Part shown: positions 1-6,758 of the stretch, in pieces
Position numbering within the stretch: position 1 is the first letter of the stretch
How the letters are laid out: each line of letters opens with the position of its first letter
Source of the DNA: an uncultured Bacteroidales bacterium
GTDB taxonomy: Bacteria; Bacteroidota; Bacteroidia; Bacteroidales; P3
Assembly (NCBI GenBank): GCA_947174375.1
Contig: CAMWIS010000043.1
Location: forward strand, 1 to 10,803
Length of the DNA: 10,803 nucleotides
Direction of reading: 5' to 3'
Translations under genes and position numbers: made by a program
Notes under the pieces: generated by a model
Databases searched by the model: none
Told to the model about the DNA's origin: nothing
What the model saw: only the letters and a program-made list of their open reading frames with translations

Positions 1-8
1 AAAGTAGC

Positions 9-2375
9 ATGTCAAAAAACTTAGTCATCGTCGAGTCTCCGGCCAAGGCCAAGACCATCGAGAAATTTCTGGGAAAGGATTATCACGTGCTGTCGAGTTT
101 CGGGCATATCCGCGATTTGCCGAAACAGCATCTGAGCATTGACGTCAAAAACGGTTTCAAGCCGGAATACGAGATACAGAGCGACAAGAAAGCGCTGTTG
201 GCGCAGTTGCAGAAGGCGGTCAAGGCCGCCGATTGCGTATGGCTCGCATCCGATGAGGACCGCGAGGGGGAGGCCATTGCCTGGCACCTGGCGGAAGTAT
301 TGAAATTGGACGAAAAGAAAACGCACCGGATCGTTTTCAACGAAATTACGAAAAGCGCCATCCTCTATGCCATCGAGCATCCGCGTAAGTTAGACCGCCA
401 CCTGGTGGACGCACAGCAGGCGCGCCGCGTGTTGGACCGGCTCGTGGGTTACGAGATTTCGCCCATCCTGTGGCGTAAGGTTCGGCCGCAGTTGTCGGCC
501 GGCCGCGTGCAGTCGGTGGCCGTGCGGCTCGTGGTGGAACGGGAGGATGAAATCAAGCATTTCAAAGAGGCGTCGTCGTTCCGGATTACGGCTTCGTTCG
601 GCGATTTTACGGCCGAGCTGTCGGTACGGTTCAAGACCGAGGCCGAGGCCACGCAGTTCATCAAGGATTGCGCCGCGGCCGGCTTTACCGTGTCGGACAT
701 GGAAGTGAAGCCGGCGCGCCGTATGCCCGCCGCGCCTTTCACGACATCGACCTTGCAGCAGGAAGCTTCGCGTAAGTTGGGCTTCTCGGTTTCCAAAACG
801 ATGATGGTGGCCCAGCAATTGTACGAAGAAGGGTATATCACGTATATGCGTACCGACTCGGTCAGCCTCTCCAAGTTGGCGTTGGGCATGGCCAAGGAAC
901 AGATTACCGAACTCTACGGCGCGTCGTATGTCAAGTTGCGCCAGTTCGACACCAAGACCAAGGGCGCGCAGGAAGCGCACGAGGCCATCCGCCCCACGGC
1001 CCTGAGCCGTATGAGCATTCAGGGCGACGCCTCCCAGGTGCGGCTCTACGACCTGATTTGGAAACGGACGGTGGCTTCGCAGATGGCCGAGGCCGAGGTG
1101 GAACGCACCACGGTGACGATTGGCGTTTCGGGACGTCCGGAAACGTTTGTGGCCAAGGGCGAGGTGATGTTGTTCGACGGTTTCCTCAAGGTGTATTCCG
1201 AATCGAAGGATGAGGAGGACGAGGAAAAGGACGGCGGCCGGTTGCCGCAGTTGAAGAAAGGGCAGAAACTGACCCTGAAGCGGGTGGGCGGCCGCGAGGT
1301 GTTCACGCAGCATCCGCCGCGCTATTCGGAAGCCATGTTGGTGAAGAAGTTGGAAGAGTTGGGCATCGGCCGTCCTTCCACCTACGCGCCGACGATTTCG
1401 ACGATTATGAAGCGCGAATATGTGGTGAAGGAAGACCGTTCGGGCGTTTCGCGCGGCTATGTGGCCCTGGAAGGCAAGGGCGAGAAAGTGGAACGCAAAC
1501 TCCTGCGCGAGAATACGGGCGCCGAAAAGGCCAAGCTGTTCCCCACGGATGTGGGCGTTTTGGTCAACCAGTTCCTGATGGCCAATTTCCCCGATATTTT
1601 GGATTATAATTTCACCGCCGAAGTCGAGAAACGTTTCGACGAGGTGGCGCAGGGTTTGGAGAAATGGACGGCCATGATGGCCGACTTCTATACGCCTTTC
1701 CACCGTCAGGTGCTGGAAACGGCCAAGCATTCCGAAAAGGTGAGCGGCGAACGGCTGCTGGGGAACGACCCGGTGAGCGGCGAACCCATTTACGTCAAGT
1801 TGAGCCGCTTCGGCCCCGTGGCGCAGAAGGGCGAGACCAAGGGCGACCAAAAGCCGTTGTTCGCGGGCTTGAAGAAAGGGCAGACGCTGGAGAGCGTAAC
1901 GTTGGAAGAGGCTTTGGATCTGTTCAAACTGCCGCGCCGCGTGGGGCTGTTCGAAGACGAGGAGATGGTGGCGGCCGTAGGGCGGTTCGGCCCCTATATC
2001 CGTCACAAGGGCATGTTTTATTCGATTCCCAAAGGGGACGACCCGATTACGCTGACGCAGGAACGCGCGGTGGAAATCATCGAGCAGAAGCGTCAGGCCG
2101 ACGCCAACCGCGTCATCAAGACGTTTGCGGAAGATGCGTCGATACAGGTGCTGAACGGACGTTTCGGCCCCTATATCGCATGCAATAAGAAGAATTACAA
2201 AATCGACAAGAAAACCGACGCGGCGAGTCTGACGCTGGACGAATGCCGGGCCATCATAGAGGCGGGCGCTTCGACGCAACCGGCGGCCAAGCGGCGTGCG
2301 GGCGTGCGGATGGCCGCGGCCAAGGTCAAGACGACCAAGACGGCGGCCAAGACGGGTACGCGTAAAACCAAATAA
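9..2375 (+). CDS. topA: DNA topoisomerase I (type IA)
   Basis: The 788-residue protein relaxes negatively supercoiled DNA by cutting and rejoining one strand through a 5'-phosphotyrosine link. The N-terminal TOPRIM domain shows VESPAKAKT (Glu9) and the acidic metal-binding motif SDEDREGE (Asp82, Asp84, Glu88). The active-site region GYITYMRTDS places the catalytic tyrosine at Tyr279, and HEAIRPT (324-330) and GIGRPSTYAP (452-461) are further type IA signatures. Residues 584-752 hold three Topo_C-type repeats with RFGP at 600, 659 and 718, exactly 59 residues apart. The end (about 758-788) is rich in Lys and Ala and probably contacts DNA. No CxxC zinc-finger pairs are present, unlike E. coli TopA; known members in this phylum share that layout. 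A short acidic insert (DEEDEEKD, 401-408) interrupts the middle. It is the first gene visible in a tight + strand run, 9 bases before pfkA; its promoter lies outside the window. The start is the first ATG, 8 bases from the window edge, and matches family N-termini. Confidence 0.97.
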   Translation: MSKNLVIVESPAKAKTIEKFLGKDYHVLSSFGHIRDLPKQHLSIDVKNGFKPEYEIQSDKKALLAQLQKAVKAADCVWLASDEDREGEAIAWHLAEVLKLDEKKTHRIVFNEITKSAILYAIEHPRKLDRHLVDAQQARRVLDRLVGYEISPILWRKVRPQLSAGRVQSVAVRLVVEREDEIKHFKEASSFRITASFGDFTAELSVRFKTEAEATQFIKDCAAAGFTVSDMEVKPARRMPAAPFTTSTLQQEASRKLGFSVSKTMMVAQQLYEEGYITYMRTDSVSLSKLALGMAKEQITELYGASYVKLRQFDTKTKGAQEAHEAIRPTALSRMSIQGDASQVRLYDLIWKRTVASQMAEAEVERTTVTIGVSGRPETFVAKGEVMLFDGFLKVYSESKDEEDEEKDGGRLPQLKKGQKLTLKRVGGREVFTQHPPRYSEAMLVKKLEELGIGRPSTYAPTISTIMKREYVVKEDRSGVSRGYVALEGKGEKVERKLLRENTGAEKAKLFPTDVGVLVNQFLMANFPDILDYNFTAEVEKRFDEVAQGLEKWTAMMADFYTPFHRQVLETAKHSEKVSGERLLGNDPVSGEPIYVKLSRFGPVAQKGETKGDQKPLFAGLKKGQTLESVTLEEALDLFKLPRRVGLFEDEEMVAAVGRFGPYIRHKGMFYSIPKGDDPITLTQERAVEIIEQKRQADANRVIKTFAEDASIQVLNGRFGPYIACNKKNYKIDKKTDAASLTLDECRAIIEAGASTQPAAKRRAGVRMAAAKVKTTKTAAKTGTRKTK
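1758..2264 (+). repeat. Three Topo_C repeats inside topA
   Basis: This is a protein-level tandem repeat covering TopA residues about 584-752. Each unit carries RFGP (at 600, 659 and 718) at a constant period of 59 residues, followed by a lysine-containing loop and a [TS]LEEA-, LTQERA- or LTLDECRA-like helix. Units two and three share the longer core GRFGPYI, and at DNA level an identical 15-mer occurs at 1986-2000 and 2163-2177. The repeats match the C-terminal domain used for DNA binding in zinc-finger-lacking topoisomerases I. This is seen in sequence; the DNA-binding role is inferred from the family. Confidence 0.75.
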
Positions 2376-2384
2376 ACAGGCAGT

Positions 2385-3365
2385 ATGTCACATATCCGAA
2401 AAATAGGGGTTCTGACTTCCGGCGGCGATGCGCCGGGCATGAACGCGGCCATCCGCGCCGTCGTGCGCACGGCCATGAGCGAAAAATTGTCGGTGGTCGG
2501 TATCGGCCACGGCTACCAGGGGTTGATCAATAAGGAATTCATCCCGCTTTACGGCCATTCGGTCGCCAACATCATCCAACGCGGCGGCACGTTCCTCAAA
2601 ACCTCGCGTTGCCCCGAATTTCAGACGAAAGAGGGCTTGGCGCAGGCCTATCAGAACCTGCAGGACGAAGGCGTGGACGCGCTGGTGGTTATCGGTGGCG
2701 ACGGCACGTTCCGCGGCGCGTTGAGCCTCGGTTCCACCTATCATTACCCGATTGTGGGGCTGCCGGGCACGATAGACAACGACCTGTTCGGCACCGACTA
2801 TACGATTGGCTACGACACGGCCATCAATACCGTGGTGGAAGCCGTCGATAAACTGCGCGACACGGCCGGTTCGCACGACAACCTGTTTTTCGTCGAGGTC
2901 ATGGGGCGGGATGCCGGTTTCATTGCGCTCAACAGCGGCATAGGCGTGGGCGCGGAAGACATCCTGATACCGGAAACGGTGTCCGACCTTGACAAGCTCG
3001 TGGCCAAGCTCGAATACGACCAGCGCAAGCACAAGACCTCCGGCATCATCATCGTGGCCGAGGGCGACGAATTGGGCGGTGCGAAAGAGGTGGCCGAAAT
3101 GGTAAAGGAACGTTTGCCGAACTACCATATGCGCGTCACGATTTTGGGCCATATCCAGCGCGGCGGTTCGCCCACCTGCGCCGACCGCGTGTTGGCGAGC
3201 CGTTTGGGCTACGCCGGCGTCAAGGCGTTGTTGGAAGGCCGCAGTGGCGTCATGATCGGTCAAATCAACAATAAAATCAAGGAAACGCCGTTTTCGAAAG
3301 CCACCAAACAGCATCCGCAGATACAGCCGGAATGGTTGGAAGTGGCGCGCGTATTGGCGTTGTAG
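2385..3365 (+). CDS. pfkA: ATP-dependent 6-phosphofructokinase
   Basis: This 326-residue cytosolic enzyme phosphorylates fructose 6-phosphate to fructose 1,6-bisphosphate, the committed step of glycolysis. Its length is close to the roughly 320 residues of bacterial PfkA. Visible motifs are the ATP-site loop TSGGDAPGMN (11-20), GGDGT (104-108), the catalytic loop PGTIDND (127-133; Asp131 is the expected base), MGRDAGFIAL (173-182) and the substrate loop GHIQRGGSP (255-263). Gly107 in GGDGT and Gly128 in PGTIDND are the residues of ATP-using enzymes; pyrophosphate-using relatives carry Asp and Lys there, so the phosphoryl donor should be ATP. The gene starts 9 bases after the topA stop and has no Shine-Dalgarno sequence, as is usual in Bacteroidota. 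Co-transcription with topA is likely but has no obvious functional logic. Allosteric control cannot be judged from the sequence. Confidence 0.97.
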   Translation: MSHIRKIGVLTSGGDAPGMNAAIRAVVRTAMSEKLSVVGIGHGYQGLINKEFIPLYGHSVANIIQRGGTFLKTSRCPEFQTKEGLAQAYQNLQDEGVDALVVIGGDGTFRGALSLGSTYHYPIVGLPGTIDNDLFGTDYTIGYDTAINTVVEAVDKLRDTAGSHDNLFFVEVMGRDAGFIALNSGIGVGAEDILIPETVSDLDKLVAKLEYDQRKHKTSGIIIVAEGDELGGAKEVAEMVKERLPNYHMRVTILGHIQRGGSPTCADRVLASRLGYAGVKALLEGRSGVMIGQINNKIKETPFSKATKQHPQIQPEWLEVARVLAL

Positions 3366-3393
3366 AATAACGAACATTTAATATATAAATATC
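3366..3393 (+). other. AT-rich leader before exbB
   Basis: This 28-base gap is the longest in the + strand run and is strikingly AT-rich (atttaatatataaatatc) in a GC-rich neighbourhood. I see no TAnnTTTG -7 element in it, so I do not call a promoter. It more plausibly serves as an unstructured A/T-rich translation leader for exbB, a form of ribosome recruitment known in Bacteroidota that lack Shine-Dalgarno sites. A weak internal promoter cannot be excluded. Confidence 0.4.
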
Positions 3394-4098
3394 ATGTTGT
3401 TGCAAATTACAATGAATCCGGAAACGGTGCAGGGCTTGGCGGACGCCGCGTTGCCCGCCGTGGAGAGAACGCAGGAAACCTTGAAGATATGGGATCTCGC
3501 CCTCAAAGGCGGTTGGATTATGATTCCGTTGGTGCTCCTGTTATTGCTTACGGTGTATATCTTTATCGAACGCTGCGTGCTGGTGCACCGCGCGGGTAAG
3601 GAACAGGCCAATTTCATGATGAGCATCCGTGATTTCGTCTATAACAATAAAGTGGAATCGGCCGTGGCGCTCTGCCAGCGGACCGACGGCCCGGTGGCGC
3701 GCATGATAGAAAAAGGCCTTTCGCGTATCGGCAAGCCGTTGACCGATATCACGGCGGCCATCGAAAACGAAGGCAAACTGGAAGTGGCCAAATTGGAAAA
3801 GCATTTGGCGTGGCTGTCCACGTCGGCCGGTGCGGCCCCGATGATCGGTTTTCTCGGTACGGTGGTCGGCATGGTGCGCGTGTTCTTCGATATGGCCTCC
3901 CGTGGCAACAACATCGAGGTGGGCACGTTGGCCAACGGTATGTATCAGGCCATGGTCACGACCGTAGCCGGTCTTATCGTCGGCATCATCGCCTATATCT
4001 GCTACAACTACCTTGTGGCGCGTATCGAGAATTTGGTATATACGCTTGAGGCGCGTAGCACCGAATTTATGGATTTGCTCAACGAACCGGTAAAATAA
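3394..4098 (+). CDS. exbB: MotA/TolQ/ExbB proton channel protein
   Basis: This 234-residue inner-membrane subunit belongs to the ExbB/TolQ/MotA family and conducts protons in the motor that energises TonB. Three hydrophobic segments fit the family topology: about 41-60 (GGWIMIPLVLLLLLTVYIF), 142-164 (containing GAAPMIGFLGTVVGMV) and 185-207 (TTVAGLIVGIIAYICYNYLV). The Gly/Ala/Pro-rich second segment with Thr156 and the TTVAG start of the third match conserved channel-lining stretches. A cytoplasmic domain of about 80 residues separates segments one and two, as expected. The first ATG gives a short hydrophilic N-terminus; a second in-frame ATG at 3412 would remove six residues and cannot be ruled out. 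The gene lies 6 bases before exbD. TolQ is the alternative name; the TonB-like gene after exbD favours ExbB. Confidence 0.93.
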   Translation: MLLQITMNPETVQGLADAALPAVERTQETLKIWDLALKGGWIMIPLVLLLLLTVYIFIERCVLVHRAGKEQANFMMSIRDFVYNNKVESAVALCQRTDGPVARMIEKGLSRIGKPLTDITAAIENEGKLEVAKLEKHLAWLSTSAGAAPMIGFLGTVVGMVRVFFDMASRGNNIEVGTLANGMYQAMVTTVAGLIVGIIAYICYNYLVARIENLVYTLEARSTEFMDLLNEPVK

Positions 4099-4104
4099 AC
4101 GTTT

Positions 4105-4518
4105 ATGGCGATTCAACATAGACATAAGCGGGACAGCAATTTCAGCACGGCGTCGATGTCGGACCTCGTGTTCCTGTTGCTCATATTCTTTATCCTGCTG
4201 TCAACGCTCGTAAGCCCGAACGCCATCAAACTGTTGCTGCCGCGCAGCGAGAGCCAGACGATGGCCAAGCAAAACCTGACGGTGTATATCAACGAGGAAC
4301 TGCAATATTTTGTGGAACAGACCTGGGTGGAACCGACCGATTTGGAGGAGGCGATTTACGAAGCCTCGCGTTTCAATCCCGCCGCCACGATTGTGTTGCG
4401 TTCCGATAAAACGGTGCCGATTCAGAACGTGGTCACGGTATTGGATGCCGTAAACCGCATCAATGCCCGTGAAACCGAAAAGTTGAAAGTGATTTTGGCG
4501 ACGGCGCCGCATGAATAG
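4105..4518 (+). CDS. exbD: ExbD/TolR biopolymer transport protein
   Basis: This 137-residue partner of ExbB has a short cytoplasmic N-terminus, one transmembrane helix (about 21-36, LVFLLLIFFILLSTLV) and a periplasmic domain of about 100 residues. The SMSDLVFLLLIFF stretch puts the conserved proton-carrying aspartate at Asp20, the key residue of ExbD/TolR. The C-terminal part, with LRSDKTVPIQNVVTVLDAV (98-116), matches the family's periplasmic fold. Length and topology are typical. The gene sits 6 bases after exbB and 6 bases before the TonB-like gene, which strongly suggests one transcription unit and stoichiometric production. Only one exbD copy is present here, whereas many Bacteroidota clusters carry two in tandem. 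Confidence 0.93.
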   Translation: MAIQHRHKRDSNFSTASMSDLVFLLLIFFILLSTLVSPNAIKLLLPRSESQTMAKQNLTVYINEELQYFVEQTWVEPTDLEEAIYEASRFNPAATIVLRSDKTVPIQNVVTVLDAVNRINARETEKLKVILATAPHE

Positions 4519-4524
4519 TGAGTT

Positions 4525-5364
4525 ATGGCAAACAAAAAAGATAATGCCCGTTGGCCCGCGTGGATAGGCACCGTCCTGTTCGCCGGCCTGCTCGTGGGAT
4601 TGCTCCACTTGTTGGGTTTGCATTATTGGGTGCCGCCACCGCCCGAATACGGCATAGAAGTCAATTTGGGCTATGCCGATGCCGGCATGGGGGCGGAACC
4701 GATGCCGGCCGATGCGTCCGACGCGATGCCGGAGACGTCCGAGGCGATGGACGAGCCGACGCCCGACGCCGACGAAGCCGTGCTGACCTCGACTGATGCG
4801 GAAGCCCCGGCCATGGCGGCGCAACCGAAACCCAAGCCGCAGCCTAAACCGCAACCGAAGCCCCAACCGGCCCAGCCCAAGCCTGAGCCGCAGACCAAAC
4901 CCAAGGCCGAACCCGAAAAACCGGCGGAACCGGCCTTGAATCCGCTCGCCCTTTACCCCGGCAAGCGGAAGCAAACGGCCTCAGACGCCCCCGCGACGGG
5001 CGAGGGCATCAAGCCGGGCACCGGCGATATGGGCAGCCCCACCGGTCGGGAACAGGCTACGTCCTATGGCCGTGGCGGCGCGGGCGGCGGCATCTCGTTC
5101 TCTTTGGCGGGCCGCACGTTGATGAGTTTGGTCAAGCCGGAGTACAATTCCGAGGAACAGGGTATCGTCGTGGTCAAGATATGGGTCAACCGTCAGGGCG
5201 AGGTCGTCCGCACGCAGCCCGGCGTACAGGGCACGACGACGATGGACGAGCAGCTGTGGGCCACCGCCCGCCGCGCCGCCATGGGTTCCCGCTTCGTGCC
5301 CAAGGAGAACGCGCCCGAAGAACAGGTGGGCACCATCAGCTATAAGTTCATCATTGGCCAATAA
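4525..5364 (+). CDS. tonB: TonB-family energy transducer
   Basis: This 279-residue protein should span the periplasm and pass energy from ExbB-ExbD to outer-membrane receptors. It has a short basic N-terminus, one membrane anchor (about 12-32, AWIGTVLFAGLLVGLLHLLGL), an acidic Ala/Pro/Met-rich stretch (50-98), a Pro-Lys/Gln-Pro repeat linker (101-136), a Gly-rich hinge (160-190) and a C-terminal domain from about 190. The C-terminus, with YNSEEQGIVVVKIWVNRQGE (207-226) and a late SRFVPK and GTISYKFI, resembles the TonB C-terminal fold seen in Bacteroidota. Its position directly behind exbB and exbD supports the role. A TolA-like role in outer-membrane integrity is the main alternative, because no receptor gene is adjacent and the cargo is therefore unknown. 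The first ATG is chosen; it precedes the membrane anchor with the right charge. Confidence 0.85.
   Translation: MANKKDNARWPAWIGTVLFAGLLVGLLHLLGLHYWVPPPPEYGIEVNLGYADAGMGAEPMPADASDAMPETSEAMDEPTPDADEAVLTSTDAEAPAMAAQPKPKPQPKPQPKPQPAQPKPEPQTKPKAEPEKPAEPALNPLALYPGKRKQTASDAPATGEGIKPGTGDMGSPTGREQATSYGRGGAGGGISFSLAGRTLMSLVKPEYNSEEQGIVVVKIWVNRQGEVVRTQPGVQGTTTMDEQLWATARRAAMGSRFVPKENAPEEQVGTISYKFIIGQ
4825..4932 (+). repeat. Pro-Lys/Pro-Gln linker repeat in tonB
   Basis: This low-complexity stretch encodes residues 101-136, alternating proline with Lys, Gln or Glu (PKPKPQPKPQPKPQP and following). At DNA level it is a degenerate hexamer series of the cc[gca]aa[ag]-cc[gca]ca[ag] type. Such stiff, extended linkers let TonB reach across the periplasm. 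The repeat could change length by slippage, although its degenerate codons reduce that tendency. Confidence 0.8.
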
Positions 5365-5375
5365 AACCGGGGGAT

Positions 5376-6758
5376 ATGCATGGCTTTTTCAACCGTCCGT
5401 GGGTGCGGGTCGCCTTGGCCTATTTGGCGGGCATAGCCGTATTGTTCGTGTTCATGCGGCTGGAAATGCCTAAGTATATATCGCTTCTGAGCCTGTTCGT
5501 CGCTATTTTCGTATTGGATGCCGTCGGCTTCTGTTGCTGGCGGCCGTGGGTGCAAGCCCGGCCGCGGCGTTGGGTGCGCGGCCTGCTGTATGCCGTTCAT
5601 TTTTTACCCGCCCTGTTGCTGTTGGCCTTTTTCATCGGGCTGACCCAGCGGAACGTGAGCCTGTGGACGCCGTTTTGGCGCACCTACGGGCTCGGCATCG
5701 TCGTGCTTTTGCTGTTGCCGCATTTGGTCATGGCGGTCGTGTATATCGCTTGGCTGTGCGTCTATGGTATCGCCCGTCTGTGCAAGGCCGGGGCGTTGGC
5801 CACCCGTTGGCTGCGGCTTAGGCATGGCGCGGCCATGGGCGTGGCGGGCTTAAGCTTCATCGTCATGCTCTACGGCGTGCTGTTCGGCGCGTTCGACCTG
5901 CAGGTGCTGCGGGTGCCGTTGCGCGCGGAGGCGGAGGCCAAGGCGGCCGACCGCTTGCCGGCGGGCTTGGCCGGCTACCGCATCGCGCAGATTTCGGATT
6001 TCCATATCGGCAGTTTTGTCGGCACGGGCTTTGTGGAAAAGGTCGTGCGGGAGGTCATGGCCTTGGAGCCCGACCTCATTGTCTTTACCGGCGACATCGT
6101 GAATTTCGGCACGGCCGAACTCTTGCCCCACGCGGCCGCCTTGTCGGGCCTGCACGCGCGCGACGGCGTCTATGCCGTGATGGGCAACCACGACTACGGC
6201 GACTATGTGGGCTGGGATTCGCCGGAGGCCAAGGCCGCGAACCTGCAATTGCTCAAAGATACCTACGCCCGCATGGGCTGGCGGTTGCTCGACAACCGTT
6301 CGCTCTGGGTGGTGCACGGCGGCGACAGTCTGCGTTTGGTGGGCGTGGAGAACTGGGGCGGCGGGCACCGTTTCCCGAAATACGGCGACTTGGACGCGGC
6401 CTTGGCCGAAACGGCCTGCGCCATCGACACGGCGGCCGCCACCGGGGATTTCCGCCGCGCCGACTATCCGCATATCTATACGGTCTTGCTCTCGCACGAC
6501 CCTTCGCATTTCGACAGCGTCGTCGCGCCGTATTATCCGCAGGTGGACTTGTGCCTGTCCGGGCATACGCACGGGATGCAGTTGGGCGTCCGCATAGGCG
6601 GCAAAGACTATACGGCCGCGCACAGGATGTACCGGCACGATGCGGGAATGTATATACTTGAAGACGGCCGGCGGCTTTACGTCAATACGGGCGTCGGCTT
6701 CAACGGTGCGCCGTTCCGCGTCGGCATCCGTCCGCGGATTATATCATTGGAACTGTAA
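5376..6758 (+). CDS. Polytopic membrane metallophosphoesterase
   Basis: This 460-residue protein fuses an N-terminal membrane region to a calcineurin-like phosphoesterase domain. About five hydrophobic segments occur at 10-28, 34-52, 68-90, 105-131 and 150-172. The catalytic domain from about 200 carries the complete metal-site set: SDFH (Asp208, His210), TGDIVN (Asp240), GNHD (270-273), SHDP (His374) and SGHTHG (His397, His399). The order fits the YkuE/YaeI branch of phosphohydrolases, some members of which act on lipids such as UDP-diacylglucosamine; the substrate here is unknown. The gene starts 11 bases after tonB, with a G-rich tract (ggggga) before the ATG that is unusual for this locus. 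Its last 20 bases overlap the convergent recF gene. An envelope phosphate- or lipid-processing role is inferred from topology and neighbours, not shown. Confidence 0.9.
   Translation: MHGFFNRPWVRVALAYLAGIAVLFVFMRLEMPKYISLLSLFVAIFVLDAVGFCCWRPWVQARPRRWVRGLLYAVHFLPALLLLAFFIGLTQRNVSLWTPFWRTYGLGIVVLLLLPHLVMAVVYIAWLCVYGIARLCKAGALATRWLRLRHGAAMGVAGLSFIVMLYGVLFGAFDLQVLRVPLRAEAEAKAADRLPAGLAGYRIAQISDFHIGSFVGTGFVEKVVREVMALEPDLIVFTGDIVNFGTAELLPHAAALSGLHARDGVYAVMGNHDYGDYVGWDSPEAKAANLQLLKDTYARMGWRLLDNRSLWVVHGGDSLRLVGVENWGGGHRFPKYGDLDAALAETACAIDTAAATGDFRRADYPHIYTVLLSHDPSHFDSVVAPYYPQVDLCLSGHTHGMQLGVRIGGKDYTAAHRMYRHDAGMYILEDGRRLYVNTGVGFNGAPFRVGIRPRIISLEL
6739..6758. other. Tail-to-tail overlap of phosphoesterase and recF
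   Basis: The phosphoesterase stop (taa, 6756-6758) lies beyond the recF stop (complement of tta, 6739-6741), so the two coding regions share 20 bases on opposite strands. I see no hairpin followed by a T-run on either strand near here, so both transcripts must end inside, or read into, the opposing gene. Confidence 0.85.

Noticed and set aside
390..2279. A 629-residue open frame on the strand opposite topA.
   Set aside because: Its composition (rich in Arg, His, Leu, Gln) is that of a shadow frame of GC-rich coding DNA, and topA is certain in the sense frame.
2385..3365. The possibility that the phosphofructokinase uses pyrophosphate.
   Set aside because: Both diagnostic positions are glycine (GGDGT and PGTIDND), the pattern of ATP-dependent enzymes.
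2388..3377. A 329-residue open frame antisense to the whole of pfkA.
   Set aside because: It mirrors pfkA almost exactly and has no recognisable motif. It is a codon-bias shadow.
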